A stretch of 7,986 nucleotides of DNA from Chitinophaga pinensis (GTDB lineage: Bacteria; Bacteroidota; Bacteroidia; Chitinophagales; Chitinophagaceae), in the NCBI GenBank assembly GCA_943331145.2, contig CALQKL020000094.1, positions 1 to 7,986 on the forward strand, read 5' to 3'. Positions 1 through 6,046 of the stretch are shown here, in pieces (position 1 is the stretch's first letter; the number at the start of each line of letters is the position of its first letter). A program made the translations under genes and the position numbers. The notes below the pieces were generated by a model. It was not told the DNA's origin. It was given only the letters and a program-made list of their open reading frames with translations, and did no database searches.

Positions 1-1
1 C

Positions 2-733
2 AATGAAAAAAGTGATGACCAACTTGTTGTTTTTTTCAGGGATTTTGCCAAAGCTGTGGTATCCATTTTTGGCGTATTAATGATATTGAAATTTGGATTC
101 AAGGTTGATGTTGGAGCTGTATTAACCGGTTTAAGTATTATTGGAGCGGCTTTAGCTTTAGCTGCAAAAGAAAGTATTGAAAATCTGATTGCATCATTTA
201 TTATCTTTTTTGACAAGCCTTTTTTTATTGGAGATTTTGTGAAGGTGAACAATCAAACCAATACGACGGGAACAATTGAGGAAATTGGATTAAGAAGCAC
301 AAGAATAAGAACGGTAGAGCATACATTAATTACGGTGCCCAATAAGCAAATGGTGGACAGTGTGGTTGACAATTGGAGTATGCGGAATGCACGAAGAGCA
401 GAAATCAAAATCGAATTGAGTCATAGCAATGAAATTAAAAGTATAAATGAATTCATTCAATTGCTTGAAAATTATTTAAAAAACAAAAAAGAGGTTATTA
501 CCAAAAGCTCTGTGTATATAACTGATTATACAAAAGCAGGAACCATAATTACTGTAGAATATTTCACTTCAGATGTACTAATAGAAGATTATTTTGTTTT
601 GAAACAATCGCTAATTCTGTACATAAAAGAATCAATGGATGCGATGGTATTGAAGATAGCCAATGCTGGTGGGGATATTAATATTTTCAATACAGATGGT
701 GGAAACTCGGTGAATACAACACCAATTATTTAA
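2..733 (+). CDS. MscS-family mechanosensitive ion channel, 5'-truncated
   Basis: Small-conductance mechanosensitive channel of the inner membrane, a family that releases solutes when the membrane is stretched on osmotic downshock. The frame is open from the window edge, so the N-terminus lies outside; the GTG at 56 is an internal valine codon, not a start. The visible 243 residues begin at the end of a transmembrane helix. They continue into the Gly/Ala-rich pore-lining helix (GLSIIGAALALAAKES, about residues 44-59), then the signature stretch with FFDKPFFIGDFV. The beta domain follows (TGTIEEIGLRSTRIRT, then the typical VPNKQMVDSVVDNWS), and then the alpha/beta C-terminal vestibule domain. 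The tail after that is short and polar. The gene ends within the 3' end of the convergent thioredoxin-like gene, with no terminator hairpin in between. Family assignment is secure. Which paralogue it is, and whether it has extra N-terminal helices, cannot be seen. Confidence 0.93.
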   Translation, partial: NEKSDDQLVVFFRDFAKAVVSIFGVLMILKFGFKVDVGAVLTGLSIIGAALALAAKESIENLIASFIIFFDKPFFIGDFVKVNNQTNTTGTIEEIGLRSTRIRTVEHTLITVPNKQMVDSVVDNWSMRNARRAEIKIELSHSNEIKSINEFIQLLENYLKNKKEVITKSSVYITDYTKAGTIITVEYFTSDVLIEDYFVLKQSLILYIKESMDAMVLKIANAGGDINIFNTDGGNSVNTTPII

Positions 734-1235
734 TTAATTCAAGTAGTTCTTTATCCCACTCTCCTGATTTTCCATACTCAACTACCCTGCCAATTTCCTT
801 GCCTGATTTCATTACAATTATGGTTGGTACGTTTGTGATGTTAAAAGCTGCTGATACATTTTCAATTGTTTTCTTATCTCTATTTACCCCAAAAAAACTT
901 ATTGAAGAATCAGGTATTCCGCTCATTTGCTGAAGTTTGAAAAACTTAGGCAAAATAAATTGCGTATCATCACACCAAGTCCCGCCAAAAATGATAAAAT
1001 TTACTTTAGATTTTGAGGCTTCAAAACCGTTTAGCAATTCGGTAGAAGGTTTGTAATTCTTTTGATTATCGTTATACCAAGTAAAACTTGCTTCATTGAT
1101 CAAGGTATATTTATTAATCAACCCAGTATAAATTAATCCTCCTGGATTTTTTTCATCTTTAACGATTGTATATGGCGTTTGTGCATTCATACTTTGCATA
1201 AAAAAAAGAAATGCAATTGTTATTAATAATTTCAT
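726..1235 (-). CDS. Secreted thioredoxin-like protein with a WCDDT active-site motif
   Basis: A 169-residue protein with a signal peptide (MKLLITIAFLFFMQSMNA, probable cleavage before Gln19) and a thioredoxin-like domain at about residues 65-165. The active-site position reads W87-C88-D89-D90-T91, so only the first cysteine of the usual CxxC is present, and no other cysteine exists in the mature protein. The cis-proline motif NVPTII (Pro137) and the following GKEIGRVVE strand are intact, so the fold is convincing. From family knowledge, envelope thioredoxin-like proteins with WCxD(S/T) occur in Bacteroidota; their substrate is not established. One thiol suggests glutaredoxin-like, peroxidatic or binding chemistry rather than classic disulfide reduction (inference). 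I chose ATG at 1235 over the TTG one codon upstream. The gene starts 11 bp after the MerR-like gene and is probably co-transcribed with it. Its stop overlaps the end of the MscS gene. Confidence 0.85.
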   Translation of the reverse strand: MKLLITIAFLFFMQSMNAQTPYTIVKDEKNPGGLIYTGLINKYTLINEASFTWYNDNQKNYKPSTELLNGFEASKSKVNFIIFGGTWCDDTQFILPKFFKLQQMSGIPDSSISFFGVNRDKKTIENVSAAFNITNVPTIIVMKSGKEIGRVVEYGKSGEWDKELLELIK

Positions 1236-1246
1236 CAATTTTTAAT

Positions 1247-1891
1247 TTATAATCCTGCTTTTATTTCATGTAAAAATGATTTCAAACTTTTTAATGTTTC
1301 AATCATTTCGAATTTTTTTTCTGCGGATTTACTTTTTTTCAAAAATTCTTTCGCGCCTTCAATGGTATATTTTCTTTCTCTTAAAAGATGATAAATTAAC
1401 TTCAAATTCTTTACATCTTCTGGTCTAAACAATCTATCTCCTTTTCCATTTTTCTTTGGCTTTAAAATATCAAATTCATTTTCCCAAAACCTAATTAATG
1501 AATGATTTACTTTAAACATTTCTGATACTAACCCAATGCTATAATATCTTTTAGAAAACAAAACTTCATCCTCTGGAATATCAATTAAATCAACTGTTGC
1601 CGACATCTCACTGATTTTCATTCTGCCTCTAGTAGATTTTTTCTTTTCTACTTTCTCTTTTTTCTTTTCAAAAATTGGCGTAAAATCAATTGTTATGGGC
1701 TCTTCTTCTGCTGCGAAAGTTGTTGGCTGATCTGACAAATCATTAGATTCGACTTTTTCAACAATTGTAGATATGATTTCGGATTCGACTTTTGTATCTA
1801 TTTCGGATACTTTTTCGGATGCTGGTTCTGACTCTGGGAAGTCAAAATTAAAAGAGGTTTGCTTTAGCTGTAATGGTGTATTTTTTTTCAT
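1247..1891 (-). CDS. MerR-like helix-turn-helix regulator with acidic N-terminal tail
   Basis: A 214-residue protein in two parts. Residues 1 to about 110 are low-complexity and rich in Glu, Ser, Lys and Thr, ending in a basic patch (KKKEKVEKKKSTRGR, 76-90), and are probably disordered. Residues about 115-187 form a MerR-type winged helix-turn-helix: YYSIGLVSEMFKVNHSLIRFWE, then the wing with KNGKGDRLFRPEDV, then LKLIYHLLRERKYTIEGAKEFL. After it come only about 27 residues, a short Lys/Glu helix; there is no effector-binding domain and no metal-binding cysteine (the protein has no Cys). It therefore looks like a DNA-binding protein without an obvious ligand domain. It lies 17 bp downstream of the M23 peptidase gene on the same strand. 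From memory, a MerR-like gene next to M23 and alaS is a recurring arrangement in Bacteroidota. Target genes are unknown; autoregulation of the divergent promoter region is a guess. Confidence 0.87.
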   Translation of the reverse strand: MKKNTPLQLKQTSFNFDFPESEPASEKVSEIDTKVESEIISTIVEKVESNDLSDQPTTFAAEEEPITIDFTPIFEKKKEKVEKKKSTRGRMKISEMSATVDLIDIPEDEVLFSKRYYSIGLVSEMFKVNHSLIRFWENEFDILKPKKNGKGDRLFRPEDVKNLKLIYHLLRERKYTIEGAKEFLKKSKSAEKKFEMIETLKSLKSFLHEIKAGL

Positions 1892-1908
1892 TTTACTAGA
1901 AATTGAAA

Positions 1909-2883
1909 TTAATCAAAACTTTTAGCGCTACCGCTGGAAGCTATTTTAAGCAATCGATCGTATTGTTCGGCATTCAAATCGTTATAAAAGAAATAAACAG
2001 GGTCTACCACATCCCCATTAATGTGTACTTCGTAATGACAATGTGGACCGGTGCTTTTTCCAGTACTTCCGACCCAGCCAATTACTTCCCCTCTATTAAT
2101 TTTTTGACCTGTAGTTACTTTTACTTTAACCATATGGCCATATAAAGTTTCATAACCATAACCATGATTAATAACGACGTGATTACCATAACCTCCTGTA
2201 GATGCGCCTGCAACTTTTATCACTCCATTTCCTGTAGCATATATTGGAGTACCCTGTGGAGCTGTAAAATCCAAGCCTTTATGCATTTTTGGGGTACCAT
2301 AAACTGGGTCAATACGCATACCATATCCACTGGCAATTCTACTCAATTGTTTATTACTAACTGGCTGAATGGCAGGGATGCTGGCTAGTTTTATATCCTG
2401 TCCCTTTATTAACGATGAAATATTATTGTAACTATTGATCTGAAACTCAATTCGTGCACTGATATTATTTAATTGTTTTGCTACATCTTTCCCCAATTCA
2501 TTGTTATCCATTTCCTTCAACTTGTCAATCTCTTTTTGTTGTTCGATGAGTTTAGCACGCGCACTATCAGGTAATGGATTGGCTTCAAAAATAGAACGAT
2601 ATACTTCATTATCTCGTTTTTCTAAATCTGCCATTTGTTGTTGTAACAACTTTACTTTATCATTAATTTGATTATAGTTCTCTTTTAAAATTTCGTATTT
2701 TCTATTGGCTTCGATTTCTTTAGGTTTTGGGAAAAACTTTAAATACATGTAAATAACTACTGTAGATGCAACCAATAGTCCAGAAAGAAAGCCGAATATG
2801 CGTAACAATTTAACCCTTATGGGGGTAATTAGCTTTTCATATCGAAGCGTATGCGTGTTATAAAAATATTTTATTTTCTTCAT
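1909..2883 (-). CDS. Membrane-anchored M23 (LytM-type) metallopeptidase
   Basis: A 324-residue predicted peptidoglycan endopeptidase. Layout: a basic cytoplasmic N-terminus, one transmembrane helix at about 28-50 (FGFLSGLLVASTVVIYMYL), a charged coiled-coil-like stretch at about 55-160, and a C-terminal M23 domain at about 185-300 that should face the periplasm. All active-site residues of the LytM type are present: H201 and D205 in HKGLD, H250 in LYGH, and H281/H283 in HCH. By analogy with LytM, H201, D205 and H283 bind zinc, and H250 and H281 are catalytic. This separates it from the degenerate EnvC/NlpD-like activators, so direct hydrolysis of cross-link peptides is likely (inference). The start is ATG at 2883, about 85 nt after a predicted promoter that faces the alaS promoter. 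It is the first gene of the probable operon with the MerR-like and thioredoxin-like genes. Confidence 0.93.
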   Translation of the reverse strand: MKKIKYFYNTHTLRYEKLITPIRVKLLRIFGFLSGLLVASTVVIYMYLKFFPKPKEIEANRKYEILKENYNQINDKVKLLQQQMADLEKRDNEVYRSIFEANPLPDSARAKLIEQQKEIDKLKEMDNNELGKDVAKQLNNISARIEFQINSYNNISSLIKGQDIKLASIPAIQPVSNKQLSRIASGYGMRIDPVYGTPKMHKGLDFTAPQGTPIYATGNGVIKVAGASTGGYGNHVVINHGYGYETLYGHMVKVKVTTGQKINRGEVIGWVGSTGKSTGPHCHYEVHINGDVVDPVYFFYNDLNAEQYDRLLKIASSGSAKSFD

Positions 2884-2935
2884 TGGATGTAAAACAACTT
2901 AGGATGGTTTTAAATACTCAACCTTAATCATTAAA

Positions 2936-2967
2936 TTGCAACCCACAATCAAGGGGCTGTAATTTTG
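2936..2967 (+). promoter_or_regulatory. Predicted Bacteroidota-type promoter of alaS
   Basis: TAATTTTG at 2960-2967 is an exact match to the Bacteroidota -7 consensus TAnnTTTG. TTG at 2936-2938 lies 21 nt upstream, within the usual -33 spacing. Transcription would begin near 2972-2975, giving a leader of about 50 nt before the ATG at 3025. This also argues against the TTG codon at 2965 as the start of alaS, because it would lie inside the promoter. Confidence 0.6.
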
Positions 2968-2975
2968 TTTATTTA

Positions 2976-3004
2976 CAAATATAACCCCAAATTGTATTTT
3001 ACAA
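2976..3004 (-). promoter_or_regulatory. Predicted promoter of the M23 - MerR - thioredoxin-like operon
   Basis: On the minus strand, TATATTTG (plus-strand CAAATATA, 2976-2983) exactly matches TAnnTTTG. TTG (plus-strand CAA, 3002-3004) lies 18 nt upstream of it. Start of transcription is expected near 2968-2971, leaving a leader of about 85 nt before ATG at 2883. Only 8 nt separate this -7 box from the alaS -7 box, so the two promoters overlap head-on. Confidence 0.52.
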
Positions 3005-3024
3005 CCCACATAATCAATTCAAAT

Positions 3025-5652
3025 ATGATGACGGCTTCTGAAATCAGACAACATTTTCTGGATTTCTTTCAATCCAAAGAACATAAGATTGTTCCATCGG
3101 CACCTATTGTTGTCAAAAACGACCCTACGCTTTTATTCACTAATGCAGGGATGAATCAGTTTAAAGACTATTTTCTAGGAAACAAAACAGCTCCTTTTTT
3201 ACGTATTGCAGATACGCAAAAATGTTTGCGTGTGAGTGGAAAACACAACGATTTAGAAGAAGTTGGTGTAGATACCTATCATCATACCATGTTTGAAATG
3301 CTTGGCAATTGGAGCTTTGGTGATTATTTTAAACCAGAGGCAATTGCTTGGAGTTGGGAATTATTAACAGAGGTATACAAATTAGATAAAGATAGATTAT
3401 ACGTTACTGTTTTTGAGGGAGACCCAAAAGAAAATATCCCTTCATCTTCAATTGCATTGGAAGAATGGAAAAAAATTGTACCTGAAGACAGAATCATTTA
3501 CGGAAATAAAAAAGATAATTTTTGGGAAATGGGCGACACTGGCCCTTGTGGACCTTGCACAGAAATTCATGTGGATTGTAGGTCAGATGAAGAACGGAAA
3601 AATACCCCGGGCAGAACACTAGTAAATAAAGACCATCCTCAGGTAATTGAAATATGGAACAACGTTTTTATCCAATACAATCGAAAAAAAGATGGCACAT
3701 TAGAACCTTTATCGTCTAAGCATGTAGATACCGGAATGGGATTTGAAAGGTTGGTTCGGGTAATTCAAAACAAACAAAGCAATTACGATACAGATGTATT
3801 TAGCGGCACAATAAAAGCAACTGAAAACATTACAGGCAAGAAATATCAAGCAAAAGATGATAAAGAAAGCATCGCATTTAGAGTACTTGCAGATCACATT
3901 AGAGCGATATCTTTTACAATTGCTGATGGGCAGCTTCCTTCAAATACGGGAGCTGGTTATGTAATTCGTAGAATTTTAAGAAGAGCCGTTCGTTATTATT
4001 ATTCTTATCTGGATTACAAACAACCATTATTATTTCAACTATTACCAATAATTGCCACTCAATTTGAAAATGTGTTTCCAGAATTGAAAAAACAAGACGA
4101 ATTTGTTGGAAAAGTAATCAAAGAAGAAGAAGAAGCATTTTTAAGAACACTAGAAAAAGGGTTGAAAAAAATCGATACCGTTATCAATCAATCTGCATCT
4201 ACAAAAACCATTAGTGGTGCTGATGCGTTTGAATTATTGGACACTTATGGATTTCCAATCGACTTGACCATTTTAATTGCTCAAGAAAACAACATGCAAG
4301 TTGATGAGCAAGGATTTGAAAGTGAAATGAAAATTCAAAAAGATAGAAGTCGCGCTGCAACAGCTTTAGATACTGAAGATTGGCAAATCATCAACGAAGG
4401 GAATAGCGAAGGTTTTGTTGGATATGAAACACTTGATACAAAAACTAAGATTTTAAGAACTAGAAAAGTATCTGGGAAAGGAAAAGAACAGTTTCAAATT
4501 GTGTTGGCAAAAACGCCATTTTATGCTGAAAGCGGTGGGCAAGTTGGAGATACAGGTACAATAACCATAAATGGAAATGTGATTGAAATTGTTGACACAA
4601 AAAAAGAAAACGATTTAATCATTCATTTTACAGAACATATTCCTGCTGAATTAAATGGAGAGGTTACCGCAACAGTAGATGCTTCAAGAAGAAATAACAT
4701 TTCAATACATCATAGCGTTACACACCTTATGCATGCTGCGTTGCGACAAGTACTTGGCAATCATGTAGCTCAAAAAGGCAGTATGGTAAACGATCAGCAG
4801 TTGCGTTTTGATTTTTCGCATTTTGCAAAAGTTACAGATGAAGAATTGCAAAAAGTTGAGAAAATAGTAAATGAGAAAATTAGAGAAAACGTAGCAGTTG
4901 TCATAAAATCAATGCACAAAGACGAAGCGATTGCTTTGGGTGCGATGGCATTGTTTGGTGAAAAATATGGAGATACTGTACGTGTTGTAATTATGGATCC
5001 TGCATACTCAATTGAATTGTGTGGCGGAACACACGTTGGCTTTACAGGTGAAATTGGCTATTTTAAAATCAAAACAGAAACAGCTGTTGCAGCAGGCGTT
5101 AGAAGAATTGAAGCCGTTTCTGGTTCAGCAGCTGAACAAATGATTCAAGACCAATCCAATGAGTTGAGTTTGATAAAAGAAATTTTAAAAAATCCAAAAG
5201 ACATACAAAAAGCAATTGAAGGTTTGCTTGCAGAAAACAGTGCGCTTTCAAAAAGAATCGAATCGCTTGAAGCGCGTCAGTTGGTTGGCATAAGAAATGA
5301 GTTGTTGCAGAAAGATGTAATAATTAACAATGTTAGTTTTATTGGCGAAATTGTGGAAGTGCCAAGCGCAGATGCATTAAAAAAATTGTGCGCAGATTTG
5401 AAACATCACTTACATGACCATTTTATAGTGCTTTGTAGCAATATTGGCGGAAAAGCAAATGTAGCTGTAGGTATCAGCGAAACGGTAATTGCAGCCAAAA
5501 ATGTAGACGCAAATAAAATAATAAAAGAAACCGTAGGTCCAATGATTGTAGGCGGTGGAGGCGGTCAAAAAACATTGGCTGCAGCTGGTGGACAAGACGC
5601 TTCTAAATTTGCAGAAATAATAGAAACGCTAAAACAGAAACTACACAGCTAA
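3025..5652 (+). CDS. alaS: Alanine--tRNA ligase
   Basis: Cytoplasmic class II synthetase that charges tRNA-Ala with alanine and hydrolyses mischarged Ser/Gly-tRNA-Ala. At 875 residues it matches the usual bacterial length (E. coli, 876). Visible parts: the N-terminal start EIRQHFLDFF; the class II catalytic core with FTNAGMNQFKDYFLG, FEMLGNWSFGDYF (motif 2 region, about 90-102) and DTGMGFERL (motif 3, about 235-243). The editing domain has HSVTH (H563, H567) and CGGTH (C666, H670), the four zinc/editing residues. A coiled-coil region follows, and the C-Ala domain carries the glycine loop GGGGGQKTLAAAGG from residue 843. Two ATG codons in tandem (3025 and 3028) are both possible starts; homologues often begin MT(S/A), which slightly favours 3028. 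The longer TTG-initiated frame from 2965 begins inside the promoter. The gene is monocistronic and ends in a strong terminator. Confidence 0.98.
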   Translation: MMTASEIRQHFLDFFQSKEHKIVPSAPIVVKNDPTLLFTNAGMNQFKDYFLGNKTAPFLRIADTQKCLRVSGKHNDLEEVGVDTYHHTMFEMLGNWSFGDYFKPEAIAWSWELLTEVYKLDKDRLYVTVFEGDPKENIPSSSIALEEWKKIVPEDRIIYGNKKDNFWEMGDTGPCGPCTEIHVDCRSDEERKNTPGRTLVNKDHPQVIEIWNNVFIQYNRKKDGTLEPLSSKHVDTGMGFERLVRVIQNKQSNYDTDVFSGTIKATENITGKKYQAKDDKESIAFRVLADHIRAISFTIADGQLPSNTGAGYVIRRILRRAVRYYYSYLDYKQPLLFQLLPIIATQFENVFPELKKQDEFVGKVIKEEEEAFLRTLEKGLKKIDTVINQSASTKTISGADAFELLDTYGFPIDLTILIAQENNMQVDEQGFESEMKIQKDRSRAATALDTEDWQIINEGNSEGFVGYETLDTKTKILRTRKVSGKGKEQFQIVLAKTPFYAESGGQVGDTGTITINGNVIEIVDTKKENDLIIHFTEHIPAELNGEVTATVDASRRNNISIHHSVTHLMHAALRQVLGNHVAQKGSMVNDQQLRFDFSHFAKVTDEELQKVEKIVNEKIRENVAVVIKSMHKDEAIALGAMALFGEKYGDTVRVVIMDPAYSIELCGGTHVGFTGEIGYFKIKTETAVAAGVRRIEAVSGSAAEQMIQDQSNELSLIKEILKNPKDIQKAIEGLLAENSALSKRIESLEARQLVGIRNELLQKDVIINNVSFIGEIVEVPSADALKKLCADLKHHLHDHFIVLCSNIGGKANVAVGISETVIAAKNVDANKIIKETVGPMIVGGGGGQKTLAAAGGQDASKFAEIIETLKQKLHS

Positions 5653-5675
5653 TTCAAATTATAGTTATTTAAAAT

Positions 5676-5710
5676 AAAAATCCGATTAGAAATTCTAATC
5701 GGATTTTTTT
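5676..5710 (+). terminator. Rho-independent terminator of alaS, probably bidirectional
   Basis: TCCGATTAG (5681-5689) and CTAATCGGA (5695-5703) form a perfect 9-bp stem with an AAATT loop. A5 before the stem and T7 after it extend the pairing to 14 bp and provide the U-tract. It lies 24 nt after the alaS stop. The A-tract on the other side means it could also stop transcription arriving from the convergent SRAP gene. Confidence 0.9.
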
Positions 5711-5775
5711 ATGGCTTCAGTTGAATACTTAAATATCGATTTTGTTTTTTAGGATATTGAAGCCATGTTTTTTTT
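5711..5775 (+). terminator. Possible second, back-up terminator hairpin
   Basis: ATGGCTTCA at 5711-5719 is an exact inverted copy of TGAAGCCAT at 5758-5766, extendable to 11 bp with one G-U pair. The loop is long (about 34 nt) and AT-rich. After a single G, eight T residues follow (5768-5775), as in an intrinsic terminator. It abuts the first terminator. The large loop makes it less efficient than a classic one, so the role is tentative. Confidence 0.4.
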
Positions 5776-5951
5776 CATTGGAATGGATAATTTGGTTTTT
5801 TTTAGGACAATTGGATTTTGTTGTTTTGGATATCTGATACAAACATAAGATCCTTATGATTTACATCATAGTTATTTGTAAAGCGATTTTATAAATCAAG
5901 TATTTTATGGACTTTTCCCTAAGTAAGTATACTTAGCCCCAACTAAAATTG

Positions 5952-5993
5952 TTTGGTGTTTGGTGTTTGTTTTGTTTGTTTGGCGTTTGGCGT
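5952..5993 (+). repeat. Heptanucleotide repeat array (TTTGGYG), left copy
   Basis: Two TTTGGTG units (5952-5965), an irregular 13-nt TTTG-rich stretch that equals two units minus one base, then two TTTGGCG units (5979-5992). The last 17 bases, TGTTTGGCGTTTGGCGT (5977-5993), are an exact inverted copy of 6926-6942 on the other side of the SRAP gene. Confidence 0.8.
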
Positions 5994-6010
5994 GGGTTAA
6001 TGCATCCAAC

Positions 6011-6046
6011 CTTTTGAACTTATTGAACACATTGAACCTTTTGAAC
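6011..6046 (-). repeat. 9-bp tandem repeat (GTTCAANNN) abutting the SRAP stop codon
   Basis: On the minus strand four perfect-length units follow the SRAP stop: GTTCAAAAG, GTTCAATGT, GTTCAATAA and GTTCAAAAG. Decayed units sit on both sides. The upstream one, ATACAATAG at 6047-6055, contains the last SRAP codons and the TAG stop. The period is exactly three codons and in phase with the SRAP frame. Confidence 0.8.

Larger units (their letters stand above)
2936..3017. repeat. Direct repeat pair flanking the divergent promoters
   Basis: TTGCAACCCACAATCAA at 2936-2952 recurs as TTACAACCCACATAATCAA at 2999-3017. The copies differ by one substitution and a 2-nt insertion and are spaced 63 bp apart. 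The first copy contains the alaS -33 element and part of the spacer after it. The second covers the -33 element of the M23-operon promoter. The symmetric placement suggests an operator pair for a regulator, but no factor can be assigned from sequence. Confidence 0.55.
5776..6046. other. Remainder of the convergent spacer between alaS and the SRAP gene
   Basis: No coding sequence is evident in this stretch: reading frames on both strands are short and resemble nothing I recognise. It is AT-rich and holds two small palindromes, TATGAT-TTAC-ATCATA (5855-5870) and CTAAGTA-AGTA-TACTTAG (5919-5936). A 7-bp repeat array and a 9-bp repeat array, listed separately, follow. The palindromes could be weak hairpins at the end of a SRAP transcript or protein sites, but no promoter or gene start is near them. 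Confidence 0.5.

Noticed and set aside
56..58. GTG as start of the MscS gene
   Set aside because: The frame is open back to the window edge, and the residues before it continue a channel-like sequence. The family needs more upstream helices.
1236..1238. TTG start one codon upstream of the thioredoxin-like gene
   Set aside because: ATG directly after it gives a normal signal peptide; there is no reason to prefer TTG.
1903..2388. Plus-strand frames within the M23 gene
   Set aside because: They are antisense to an intact peptidase domain and show no family resemblance.
2965..3024. Twenty extra N-terminal residues for AlaS from a TTG codon
   Set aside because: The codon lies inside the predicted -7 box of the promoter, the residues do not resemble an AlaRS start, and ATG-ATG at 3025/3028 gives the family-typical beginning.
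3709..3897. Minus-strand frame inside alaS
   Set aside because: Shadow of the highly conserved synthetase frame, with a Cys/Phe/Ile-rich chance composition.
5952..6046. CRISPR-like array
   Set aside because: Repeats are 7 and 9 bp with no unique spacers between them, and no cas genes are present.
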